From positions 1-25,576 of the forward strand of contig JASHVT010000078.1 of assembly GCA_030039515.1 (NCBI GenBank): a DNA stretch of 25,576 nucleotides, given 5' to 3'. Made by a program: the position numbers and the translations under genes. Positions 14,853 through 23,300 of the stretch are shown here, piece by piece. The notes below the pieces were generated by a model. That model was not told the DNA's origin, ran no database searches, and saw nothing but the letters and a program-made list of their open reading frames with translations. The DNA comes from Nitrososphaerales archaeon (GTDB lineage Archaea; Thermoproteota; Nitrososphaeria; Nitrososphaerales; Gagatemarchaeaceae). The stretch's first letter is position 1. Every line of letters begins with the position of its first letter.

Positions 14853-16121
14853 CTAGTCTTCCAGGAGACTTGCTGCCGCGGCTTGGACCCTGGGCCTTTC
14901 ATCTTCATCGGTGTAGACCCGGAGCATGTTCATGAATCCCGCGATTGACCCGACCAGAGGAAGTTCGCTCAGCGGTACAATCTTTTCGCTCCACTTGCTG
15001 CCCCCCGGCTTCAGGAGCCTGACCGAAGTCGGCGGTTCCTTCGTATACGTGTTGGGGACAGATGGGGTGGTCGGAACGTCGACGTATATCGACATCAAGT
15101 CCACCCCCGTGGAGTCTGCCAGCTGCTTTGCTACCTGCCGTCTTACCCTTGAGTTGGCTAACAGCTGGCTGAGCGATCTGTTCTCCCGCTGGACCAGGTT
15201 TTCGAAGACGCACTTTACGAGTCTGCGATTCCGGAAGTTCAGTGCTAGATCCCTGGCCTTGCGCAGCTTTCTCGTGGTCGCCTTGAGAGCGATGAGCCTT
15301 TGAAGGACTATCTCGTCGGTGAGCTCCAGATAGCTCTCCAGGTCGTCCAGGTCGGTCAGGCCGAGGACTTCGTCAGCGAGCTGCATCGAATGGACTAGCA
15401 TCAGCTCCGCAGCCCGTACGGTTCTGTGGAAGTACACCGCCTTGAACATCTGGTACCTTGCAAGCAAGAGGGCTTCGAAGGCGTGCGCGGCGGTGTCGTC
15501 CAGCGCCAGGTGCCCACCGGCAATGTGCAGGGAGTCTACTATTCTCTGGACGTCTACTATCCCATACTCGACGCCCGTGAAGTAGGAGTCTCGGGGAAGA
15601 TAGTCCATTATGTCGGCGCTCAGGCCCCCGGAGATGATCTCGTTCACGAAAGGAGGGCTGGCGTTTTCACGGCCGACGCACATTGCGCGCAGTTTCCTTG
15701 GAGAGTGCCCATTTCTCGTCAGTATGTCTTTGACTGCTGTCTCGGCCACAATTCTCTGAGAGATGTCCTCGTGTGTAACGTCTCCCACTTCAGCGAGCAC
15801 CTCCTCGTAGGTGTGAGAGAACGGCCCGTGGCCTACGTCGTGAAGAAGCGCTGCGAGTCGTATCTCTTGAATCTCGTCCTCGTCTAACTCAAGCTCGTCG
15901 GAAAGCGAGTCGGCTATCTGCCCCGCGACGTGCATCGTACCGATGACGTGTTCGAACCTTGTATGGACCGCGCCTGGGTAGACTAGGTATGAGCCGGCGA
16001 GCTGGTGCACCCTCCTAAGCCTCTGAACGAAAGGGGAGTCGATGAGCTCCCGCTCGACCTCGGTCATCTTCACGTATCCTAGCACAGGGTCTCTGATTTC
16101 TCCTACGCTCTTCAGCTTCAA
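14853..16121 (-). CDS. HD-domain phosphohydrolase (SAMHD1/dGTPase-like)
   Basis: 422 aa. The HD metal site is clear: HTRFEHVIGTMH (His53, His58), ALLHDVGHGPFSH (His94-Asp95) and the later Asp in GGLSADIMDYLPRDS. This arrangement, with YPGAVHTRFEH before the HD pair and an MDYLPRDS element after it, is that of the SAMHD1/dNTP triphosphohydrolase-like group, which splits dNTPs into deoxynucleoside and triphosphate. A long helical C-terminal part (about 200-360) is followed by a small tail domain. The start is TTG, 28 bp from a TTTAAG box that overlaps the dTMP kinase stop codon. Position after dTMP kinase supports a role in nucleotide pools. Substrate is not predictable from sequence. Confidence 0.88.
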   Translation of the reverse strand: MKLKSVGEIRDPVLGYVKMTEVERELIDSPFVQRLRRVHQLAGSYLVYPGAVHTRFEHVIGTMHVAGQIADSLSDELELDEDEIQEIRLAALLHDVGHGPFSHTYEEVLAEVGDVTHEDISQRIVAETAVKDILTRNGHSPRKLRAMCVGRENASPPFVNEIISGGLSADIMDYLPRDSYFTGVEYGIVDVQRIVDSLHIAGGHLALDDTAAHAFEALLLARYQMFKAVYFHRTVRAAELMLVHSMQLADEVLGLTDLDDLESYLELTDEIVLQRLIALKATTRKLRKARDLALNFRNRRLVKCVFENLVQRENRSLSQLLANSRVRRQVAKQLADSTGVDLMSIYVDVPTTPSVPNTYTKEPPTSVRLLKPGGSKWSEKIVPLSELPLVGSIAGFMNMLRVYTDEDERPRVQAAAASLLED

Positions 16122-16146
16122 ACGTCGCGAAGGGCTCTACTGGAGT

Positions 16147-16152
16147 CTTAAA
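16147..16152 (-). promoter_or_regulatory. TATA box of the HD gene, fused to the dTMP kinase stop codon
   Basis: TTTAAG on the minus strand, centred 28 bp upstream of the HD gene's TTG. The dTMP kinase stop codon TAA (16148-16150) is part of it. Confidence 0.5.
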
Positions 16153-16768
16153 CGGTTCGGCCCTTCGCGATGAAGGCCGAGACCGCGGCCTTCACTTGGC
16201 CGCTGGTTTCATCGACTCCGCCTGTCGCATCAAGCACCCTCCAGCCGAACCTTGATGCGAGACTCAGGTATGAGCGCCTCGCGCTCTCCTGAAGAGAGGC
16301 GTCCTTCTCATACGTGTCCTTGTTCCGGGTCCTCCTCGAGCTGAGCTTGGCAACGGGGGCGTCCAACACCAAGACTATGTCAGGTTGCGGCAGGCCCTGT
16401 TCAAGACTGAGCAGCCACTCGAGGCCCAGGCCGTTCGAGAGTCCGTAGGCGATGTTCGATGGCGAGTAGCGGTTCACTATTACAGCTCCCTTCCTTGAGA
16501 GGAGGCCCCTAAGTTCGGCGCTCTTCTCCCATCTATTGGCCGCGTAGAGCATCGCTCTTACTTCAGGTACGTACGTCCGTTCTCCGGCTAGGAAACGTCT
16601 GATTTCCCTGCCGATTTCTGTGTTGTAGTCCGGATAAGAGACAGTCGCGGAGTCGAAGCCTTCGGATGCCAGCCAAGAGCCGAGTATGGAGCTCTGCGTC
16701 CTCTTGCCCACCGCGTCGATTCCTTCGATGCAGATGAAGAGCCCGTGCGGAATACCGTCCAATGCCAT
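16148..16768 (-). CDS. tmk: Thymidylate (dTMP) kinase
   Basis: 206 aa, normal length. The P-loop is EGIDAVGKRTQ (Lys22). The substrate region is SYPDYNTEIGREIRRFLAG; NRYSPSNIAYG supplies the DR(Y/F)-like motif; VLDAPVAKLSSRRTRNKD forms the lid. It phosphorylates dTMP to dTDP for DNA synthesis. ATG (MALDGIPHGLFICIEGIDA) is taken as the start; a TTG two codons later is also possible. A TTTAAG box lies 24 bp upstream and contains the DUF2070 stop codon. The Arg after the P-loop lysine is unusual for kinases in general, but as far as I recall the same G-K-R-T occurs in mycobacterial thymidylate kinase. Confidence 0.95.
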   Translation of the reverse strand: MALDGIPHGLFICIEGIDAVGKRTQSSILGSWLASEGFDSATVSYPDYNTEIGREIRRFLAGERTYVPEVRAMLYAANRWEKSAELRGLLSRKGAVIVNRYSPSNIAYGLSNGLGLEWLLSLEQGLPQPDIVLVLDAPVAKLSSRRTRNKDTYEKDASLQESARRSYLSLASRFGWRVLDATGGVDETSGQVKAAVSAFIAKGRTV

Positions 16769-16788
16769 CTTTGAATCCGTCTCCTCTT

Positions 16789-16795
16789 CTTAAAG
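16789..16795 (-). promoter_or_regulatory. TATA box of tmk, fused to the DUF2070 stop codon
   Basis: CTTTAAG on the minus strand, centred 24 bp upstream of the tmk ATG. The DUF2070 stop codon TAA (16790-16792) lies inside it. This is the third case in the window of a promoter built on the stop codon of the preceding gene. Confidence 0.5.
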
Positions 16796-18568
16796 AAGTA
16801 ACGAGATGATTAGCAGTGCCGCAATCGAGCAGGCTGCGAACCCGCAGTATTTCTTGGCAAAGGCGGAGCTGGACTGCGTCAGGGCCGCGAATTCGTCTAT
16901 GGTTTTGGCGCCGAAGACCTTCTCCTCTGTGACGAGCTCGCCTGAACCGTAATAGCAGGGCTCTAGCCTGGTCTCTGCGAGCCCGGCGAGGTCCAGTGCA
17001 AGTTCGGTCAGTGACGAGACCGGCGTCTCCTCGCCTAGCGCCTTGTATCCGCGAGCGACGGTCATTCCCTTTGCCGCCAGGTTGTGCGTGTCCGAAGTGC
17101 AGAATTCGATGAGATGGTATCCGGCTGACTCGAGTCTATCTGAAGTCTTGGCGCGCAGATCGGGCACCGAGTTGTTCGAATCCGCCAAAAGAAGGACTGA
17201 CTTGGTCCCACCGGCTTCGAGCATCAGAAGACCGACCCCGTTCTCAGTCAGGTCTCCCTGTGGGCGGAACCCGAGCTCTTTCGAGTTCGAGTACCCCACC
17301 CTGAAGCCTCTCGCCTCTGCTCCGGTCACCGTCTCGAACAGACGCCTCCAGCCAGAGTCGCCGATATCGGGAGTCTCCAACTGGGGTTCGATGGAATTGT
17401 GGGCGTCCACGACCCATGTCTCAAGGCCCGTCGCCCTCCCCAGATCTCCCAACTCCTGCTCAACCTCCTCTCTCAGGTCGTCTGAGCCGAGAGGGGCGAA
17501 GGAAATCGTCGCCACCAAGTCCTGTGAGAATGACCAAGAATTGACTGTGGCCCTTCCCACCTCCGAGCGTATGGGGCCCCTCATCTCGGCGGGTTCGACA
17601 GAGACTTGAATTGATGAGGAGAAGTCCCTCAACTTCCTTGCGTATTCCGTCGTGCTCGAGGATGCGGTCAGGTTTCTCTCGTGGCCGCCCGGCCGATGCA
17701 ACGTCATGGTCGGCCCCAACTCTTTGAAGGCTCTTGAGATGACGCCCGGCAGGTCGTAGCTCCCGAGCGGGAAGAAGGGACCCGGATGGATTCCTGGCAA
17801 CACCACGAACGTGTCTCCCTTCGCCGACCTGAGCCGCATGACCTTGGTGACCACCCTCGCCGTCTCTGCGTGTCCGGAGATTATGCCTTCGAGCTCACCG
17901 GAGTCGCCGCCGACCCAGGTCTTCATGAAGGCGCGGAACAGACTCAGGGAGTTCTGGCCTTGGCTAGTCTTCTTCCCTCTCAGAAGAGGTATGAAGGCCG
18001 CGATTGTGATGAATGACAGCGCTCCGGCAGCTATGGCTCCCAGTCCGATCGGGCCTGTGAGCTTCGCGAGCTTAACCACCGCGATCATCGGTAACGGGAA
18101 GACGGCCGCGAGAACGGAAGACAGGACTGTGCTGCTTGTGAACACGCCGTTGATGATGAGGAACTCGATCCCCGCGCAGACGAAGGCTCCGAAGACTGCC
18201 GTGTCTGCCAGTGCGCTCGGCGAGCCGGTGACTAGCCCGTAGATCGCGCCGCAGGCGACGAGCAGTAACCAGACCGCCTCCCCCGCAATCATCGTCGCGA
18301 CTATTCTCCTAGTGCTGCCGATGGTCTTTGGGTTCGCGAGCTTCAGCGCGCTCGAAATCACGATGACTGAGAGCAGGAAGATGCCGTACGCGAACGCGAA
18401 CACAGGGAGTAGGATTGCCCGCGAAGTGGCGAAACAAAGCCCCAGAGTGAGGATCCCAGCGTAGACCAGCAACACTCCGGTGGAGGGGAGAACAAATAGG
18501 TGCCTGTAGCGACTGGCGAGAGCCTCGGTCGCGGGGTTCGTCTTCGACTTAGATGACGTTAATGACAA
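16790..18568 (-). CDS. DUF2070-family membrane protein
   Basis: 592 aa. Six or so TM helices occupy about residues 25-205. A large soluble domain follows (about 225-565), and one C-terminal TM helix ends the protein (about 572-592). The soluble domain has conserved-looking His/Asp motifs: LPGIHPGPFFPLGSYDLP (near 256-273), GGHERNLT (near 292), VVDAHNS (near 386) and TSDTHNLAAKG (near 491). Together these resemble a metal-binding hydrolase site. The HPGPF element is what I associate with the archaeal DUF2070 family; its function is unknown. The start is TTG and overlaps the end of Sec61-beta by 20 bp, so it is likely translated from the same mRNA. A role in envelope or lipid metabolism is only inference. 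Confidence 0.85.
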   Translation of the reverse strand: MSLTSSKSKTNPATEALASRYRHLFVLPSTGVLLVYAGILTLGLCFATSRAILLPVFAFAYGIFLLSVIVISSALKLANPKTIGSTRRIVATMIAGEAVWLLLVACGAIYGLVTGSPSALADTAVFGAFVCAGIEFLIINGVFTSSTVLSSVLAAVFPLPMIAVVKLAKLTGPIGLGAIAAGALSFITIAAFIPLLRGKKTSQGQNSLSLFRAFMKTWVGGDSGELEGIISGHAETARVVTKVMRLRSAKGDTFVVLPGIHPGPFFPLGSYDLPGVISRAFKELGPTMTLHRPGGHERNLTASSSTTEYARKLRDFSSSIQVSVEPAEMRGPIRSEVGRATVNSWSFSQDLVATISFAPLGSDDLREEVEQELGDLGRATGLETWVVDAHNSIEPQLETPDIGDSGWRRLFETVTGAEARGFRVGYSNSKELGFRPQGDLTENGVGLLMLEAGGTKSVLLLADSNNSVPDLRAKTSDRLESAGYHLIEFCTSDTHNLAAKGMTVARGYKALGEETPVSSLTELALDLAGLAETRLEPCYYGSGELVTEEKVFGAKTIDEFAALTQSSSAFAKKYCGFAACSIAALLIISLLL

Positions 18569-18701
18569 TTGACGCAGCTATGAGCCCTATGGCGCCAATC
18601 AGAATCAGTTCAGGTCTTATCTTCACTCCCTCGGTCTCTTCGTTGAAGAAGGTCAGTAGACCTGCGCTCGACGCGGGCATGGGCGCGTTGTCTTTGCTCA
18701 T
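18549..18701 (-). CDS. secG: Protein translocase subunit Sec61-beta (SecG)
   Basis: 50 aa: MSKDNAPMPASSAGLLTFFN, then an E-E-T-E-G-V-K-I-R-P linker, then one C-terminal TM helix (about 31-50) ending in IVINVI. This is the standard archaeal Sec61-beta plan: a short cytosolic Gly/Ser segment with GLLTFF, a conserved I-x-P before the helix, and a tail anchor. It is the non-essential third subunit of the SecYE-beta channel. The start is ATG, about 30 bp from a CTTAAG box. It overlaps the TTG start of the DUF2070 gene. Confidence 0.93.
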   Translation of the reverse strand: MSKDNAPMPASSAGLLTFFNEETEGVKIRPELILIGAIGLIAASIVINVI

Positions 18702-18727
18702 TCGTTCGATATCACAGTCACATCGTT

Positions 18728-18733
18728 CTTAAG
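18728..18733. promoter_or_regulatory. TATA box of secG, possibly shared with a tiny divergent ORF
   Basis: CTTAAG, a perfect 6-bp palindrome, centred about 30 bp from the secG ATG at 18701 and about 32 bp from a TTG at 18763 on the opposite side. Confidence 0.45.
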
Positions 18734-18762
18734 CATACCGGCGCATCTTCGTCAGAGTTCCT

Positions 18763-18840
18763 TTGGCTAAGAAGCTGCCAGTCGGCCTAACTGCTCACCC
18801 GGCGTGGCTCCTGACCTTCGGGTCTATGGCGGCGCAGTGA
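18763..18840 (+). CDS. Possible 25-aa microprotein
   Basis: TTG start, TGA stop, reading MAKKLPVGLTAHPAWLLTFG then SMAAQ. It fills most of the 146-bp gap between secG and glyA and ends 7 bp before the glyA stop codon, which is on the other strand. Third positions are mostly G or C, as in nearby genes, and a shared TATA box lies about 32 bp upstream. I do not recognise it. A chance ORF of this length is quite possible; a GACC-TTCG-GGTC hairpin inside it (18813-18824) may instead mark a structured transcript end. Confidence 0.25.
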   Translation: MAKKLPVGLTAHPAWLLTFGSMAAQ

Positions 18841-18847
18841 AAGCGGG

Positions 18848-20194
18848 TCAAGCCCTTGGGAGCTCCGGATAGAGCGGGAACCTCCTGCAGAGTTCCACCG
18901 TCTCGGCCCTGATCTCCTTCAGCTTGGAGCTCTGCGATATCCCGCTTCTGAATTTCTTTATCGCTTCGCGCCTGGCCTCTTTCTCCATTGGCATCGTGTA
19001 TGGCCTTATCTCGTCCATCGACGAGGCGATGAATGCTCCTATCATCTCCATCTCCGGTTCCCTCATGCCTCTGGTGGTCAGCGCAGGGGTGCCGAGCCTG
19101 ATCCCGCTGGGGTAGAACGGGCTTGCAGGCTCCTTTGGTATCGTGTTCTTGTTTACCACGATGCCCGCGAGTTCGAGCGCGTCCTGGGCATACATCCCCA
19201 TTCCGGTCCCGAGCGGCGTCAGGTCGACGAGGATCATGTGGTTGTCCGTCCCGTCAGTGACGAGTTTCAGCCCTCTCGTCATCAGCGAGCCGGCTAGCGC
19301 CTTCGAGTTCTTGACGGTCTGTTCGCCGTATTGCTTGAAAGCTGGGGTCGAAGCCTCTTGCAGCGCGACCGCGATGGCGGCAGTGTTGTTGTCATGAGGA
19401 CCGCCTTGCAGGCCGGGAAACACAGCCTTGTCTATCTTGTCCGCAAGCTCCGGATCCCTCTTCAGGCCTTTGTCGGTGACGAGTAGCAACGCGCCTCTCG
19501 GTCCTCTCAGCGTCTTGTGCGTCGTTGTCATCACTATGTGCGCGTAAGGCACAGGGCTTGCGTGCACGCCTGCTATTATCAGGCCGGCTATGTGCGACAC
19601 GTCTGCCACTAGGTAGGCATCGACTCCGTCAGCTATCCTTGCCAACTCCTTGAACGGGAACTCTCTCGTGTAGGCCGTAGCTCCGACCCATATCATTCGG
19701 GGCCTTTTGCGCGTGGCGAGCTCCTCCACCTCGTCGAGGTCGATGTAGCCGTCGGCTCTGACATGGTACGGGACGCTGTTGAAGAACATCCCCGTGGCGC
19801 TGGTCTTCCACCCATGCGTCAGGTGGCCGCCGTCGGTCAGATTGAGACCCATTATCGTGTCTCCGGGCTTGCATAGTGCAGTGTAGACTGCGAAGTTTGC
19901 AGGCGATCCTGAGTAGGGTTGCACATTGGCGTGCGGCACGCCGAACAGCTTCTTCGCCCTCTCTATCGCGACCGTCTCAATCCGGTCCACGAACTCGTTG
20001 CCCCCGTAGTATCTCTTTCCCGGGTACCCTTCAGAATACTTGTTTGTCAGAACCGTGCCAAGCGCTTCCAGCACGGCCAAGCTCGTGAAGTTCTCCGAAG
20101 GTATCATCTCGAGCGTGTTACGTTGCCTCTCGAGCTCTTTCAGTATGGCTTGCGCTACTTCCGGGTCTGCCTGCTCTATTCCGGAGTCAGTCAA
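18848..20194 (-). CDS. glyA: Serine hydroxymethyltransferase
   Basis: 448 aa. It interconverts serine and glycine with transfer of a one-carbon unit to tetrahydrofolate or an archaeal pterin. The PLP lysine is Lys227 in MTTTHKTLRGPRGALL. MIPSENFTSLAVLEA, the SEGYPGKRYYGGNEFVD segment, VQPYSGSPANFAVY and DVSHIAGLI are further family landmarks. The start is TTG (MTDSGIEQADPEVAQ), with an ATTTAATTAT box about 30 bp upstream. It works with the GcvT/GcvH genes elsewhere in the window in glycine and one-carbon metabolism, although not in one operon. Confidence 0.97.
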   Translation of the reverse strand: MTDSGIEQADPEVAQAILKELERQRNTLEMIPSENFTSLAVLEALGTVLTNKYSEGYPGKRYYGGNEFVDRIETVAIERAKKLFGVPHANVQPYSGSPANFAVYTALCKPGDTIMGLNLTDGGHLTHGWKTSATGMFFNSVPYHVRADGYIDLDEVEELATRKRPRMIWVGATAYTREFPFKELARIADGVDAYLVADVSHIAGLIIAGVHASPVPYAHIVMTTTHKTLRGPRGALLLVTDKGLKRDPELADKIDKAVFPGLQGGPHDNNTAAIAVALQEASTPAFKQYGEQTVKNSKALAGSLMTRGLKLVTDGTDNHMILVDLTPLGTGMGMYAQDALELAGIVVNKNTIPKEPASPFYPSGIRLGTPALTTRGMREPEMEMIGAFIASSMDEIRPYTMPMEKEARREAIKKFRSGISQSSKLKEIRAETVELCRRFPLYPELPRA

Positions 20195-20218
20195 CTGAAC
20201 CCAAGGCGATGCTCTTTC

Positions 20219-20228
20219 ATAATTAAAT
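20219..20228 (-). promoter_or_regulatory. TATA box of glyA
   Basis: ATTTAATTAT on the minus strand, about 30 bp from the glyA TTG. It is one of the best TATA matches in the window. Confidence 0.55.
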
Positions 20229-20266
20229 CACTTGCCGAGTCGATGGGTTGGCTGCGCGGAGAGGAC

Positions 20267-20290
20267 TGGCGCAATCCTGTGCGAGCGCCA
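20267..20290. other. Inverted repeat between polD large subunit and glyA
   Basis: TGGCGC and GCGCCA form a perfect 6-bp stem around a 12-nt loop in the 95-bp gap upstream of the glyA promoter. On the minus strand TTTT directly precedes the stem. It may be part of the transcript end of the polymerase gene or a structured leader element. No tRNA fits the region. Confidence 0.3.
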
Positions 20291-20317
20291 AAAGGGGTCG
20301 GGAAGCCTTGGGCTCCC
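20290..20317 (-). terminator. Possible terminator after the PolD large-subunit gene
   Basis: On the minus strand, 8 bp after the DP2 stop, an imperfect hairpin (GGGAGCCC, AA, GGCTTCCC) is followed by GACCCC and TTTT. A hairpin plus a short T-run could end transcription. The stem has two mismatched positions and the T-run is short, so support is weak. Confidence 0.25.
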
Positions 20318-20324
20318 CCGGTGA

Positions 20325-23300
20325 CTACCGGCTCATCCCCTCGGCTAGCGCAGGCTTGAAGAAGTCCGTGAGCTCCAGCTGGTCGGCCCTGCCGGGGCCC
20401 TGGAACAGTTGGCCGAGTTCCCTCTGCAGGATTTCGAGCCTGCTCTTAAGATACGGGTCGACATCGTAGTCGCGTGCGAGCCTCTGCGCGATGGCTAGGT
20501 ACTTCTCTACCGATGCGCGGGTGAGGGTCCCCCTGATTTCGCCCGCGCAGTTGGGACATGAAGATGACAACGGGGGCCTCCGCAGGGTGATTCCGCATTT
20601 CCTGCACTTGAACGCCTGAGTTGCGTACTTCTTTGCGTTTCCCATGATGTCCCTGATCAGATGCGTCTTGATTATCGACTCGACGACCTCCCGGGTAGAC
20701 ACCGCGTCTACCGCCGCGGCGACCTCTATCTGCTTCGAGATCTTTTCGTTCAGGCTGCGCAGTGTCGAGTACGCCGCCCTGGAGCGCTTAGTCGTGATCG
20801 AGGATGTGGGATGGGTGAATCCGTAGCCATAGAACTGCGTGTCACTTCCAAGTCTCGATCCAATCGAGTCGAAGGCCTCTCCAATCGACCCGGGGCTCGG
20901 AGAGTTCTGCGTCTTCTCGTAGAAGCCTCTCGGATAGGAGAAGGCGACGTCGAAGTTGTGCGCTTGTTCGTCGACCTCGGCAGGAAGGAGTATCGGCTGT
21001 ACCAGCAGAGGCGTGTCCATCATGCCGCCTATCTGCTGCGGCACGTACTGGAGGGAGAAGTTGACCAGCGCGTCCACAAGCAAGATCAGCGAGTCCCCGT
21101 CTCCGTCGCAGTCACGCCTCTTGGCAGCGTGCCAGTAAGGATTGGCGAAGCAAACCTGAGTGGACGACAGCCCTGCTATCCTTCCGGCTACGCCCACGGA
21201 GGTATGCGGTGCGAGGCCCATGACGAGCTTCCCCAGCAGGTCTGATGGTTTCTGCACGTTGTAGAATGGATGGAGTCCGTATACGTTCTCTAGCTCATCA
21301 TCGATGAACTGGGCCATCCTTACCAGGTCGTCCGCGATTTCTTCAGGGACTATCACGTCCTGCGGCTTGAGCTCGAGGACCTGGTCGTCCCTTTCCAGAC
21401 GTTTCCCTTCGTAGTCTAGGGAGTAACCGAGGCTCGCGAGTCTCTCCGGCGACGACTTCACGTCTCTAGGCCTGAAGTGCGTCAGAGGCGCGTTTGTCAC
21501 GTCTATCCGCAACGTGCCATCCTTGTACACGTAAGTCTGGTGCCGGCTCCTGACGATCCCCTTCTCCAACGACTCAGGCGTCTTCGTGACGCTCGTGAGC
21601 CCGCGCACTCCTTTGACCGGCTTGGAGGCGTCATATGGCATTCTTGCCCTGATTCTGGCTAGCCTACTCCTCAGATCCAGTTCTATCTCCGAGTAGGGGA
21701 GGGTCTTCCCCTTGCAGTTCGCGCACGTGTCTTCCACGGTCGTCATTCCACACTTCGGGCACGACTTGTACGGGATTGTCGTTCCGCCACAGCTTTCGCA
21801 CTTGGACGTCATCCGCCTCTCACGGCAATTGTGGCAGTAGAGGTTCACCACCTCCGCCTTGAAGTCAGGATGTCGCGCGGCGGCGAATATGTCCCTAGAA
21901 GTCCCCCCCGCGAATCCTACAGGAAAGAGGGTATGGACCGGAGGCTTCAGACGTCGCGCCATCGCCTTTTCCGGCCTTCCCACCCGGACGCCCACGGTCG
22001 TTGTATGCTGCCGCCCGAGGCGGATCCCCGAAGCCCGGTACACGAGTCCAATCGAGTCCTCCGAGGCCGGCCCGGGGTCGACCTCTTCCCCGACTCTGAG
22101 GAGCGCCCCGAAGATTAGGGCCCAGTCTCCTTCGACGATCGCGTCGCTTCCTTCGATCCGGTGCTCGACAAGGCAGTTCCGGAGGGTGCGAAGAGTCTCG
22201 GGGTCAGAGACGTCGATCAAGAGCAGAGGACCCTCTGCACGGGTCCGGCTCCTCAGCGCCACCAGACTGGTCTTGTCGACCCCGTCGAACCTCGGCGTAA
22301 GGATCGGGTGGAGCGGTATGCCCAGAGCCCTTGAGATGGCGAGCGCTTCCCTGCCGCCCAGTCCGTCCCCTAGAGGTCTGACACAGATTGATGCGACCGT
22401 GTCTTTCGAGAGGCCCTCCGCAGACAACTTGTCGTATGCGTGCGGGACTTGGTCCAAGGCAGCGCGCAGGTCCTGCACCCACCATTCTGAGACATACGGC
22501 GACGGAGGAAGGGCCTTGTTGTTCTCAAGGAAATCGCCGTAGCTCACAAGTATGTCTCCCAAGTCTATTATCCTCTCCAAGAAAGGACGGAGCCGCTCAG
22601 CGTCAGCGATGGTCGGGACCCTGACGACCGACCCGTCTTTGAGCAGCGCTGTGGGGCAGCCGATCGAATCGACGAATGCGATGGTGGCCGCCTTGCCAGG
22701 CATCTCAACCTTGACCTGGGTCCCTGTGACCACCGGGTAGTCGAGAAGGGCGGCGACCGCAGGGTGTATCCCCACGGTCGAGAGGCCCGTGTTCATCGAC
22801 CTGCCGTACCTTAGCCTGAATCCTCCCCTCCGCTTGGGCATCGACAGGACAGCGCGCCCCGAAATCACCTCTTCGAAGTGCGCACCGGCCTTCTCGGTCT
22901 CGTTAGTCGTCTGCTGTGTGGCGCCCCTGAGTTGGGCGAGGAAGTCCCAGCCTGTGATGTTAAGGCTGGCGAGCTTCTTCGAGAGCTTGTTCGCCCTGCC
23001 GATGACGCCGTCGTTCAGAACCCTGAGTGCGCCGCCCCGGAGCCTGTCCGTCGAGACCCGTTTCAGCCCTCTGTGCACAACGACCTCGATGGGGTCTGTC
23101 TCTATCCCGTCAATCTCTACTGGCAGGTTCGATATCGCCGTCCTGATGTCGTCGTCGGTCACCTTGAACTGGAAGCTTCCGACCTCTCTTTCGTAGATTC
23201 GGAGCTCCTCGGCAAATCTGGCGATTTCGAGCTTGTCCGCCCTGTAGTTGCCGAGACCTAGCTTCTTGCCCGTGACGTCTGCGATGACCAGAGAGAACGC

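Noticed and set aside
16700..16740. Arg after the P-loop lysine in dTMP kinase (GKRT)
   Set aside because: It looked like a broken Walker A, but the same G-K-R-T is, to my knowledge, present in active mycobacterial thymidylate kinase, so it is a tolerated variant.
20230..20324. Possible tRNA or other structured RNA in the gap before glyA
   Set aside because: Hairpins are present, but no T-loop consensus, anticodon arm or acceptor pairing could be assembled.
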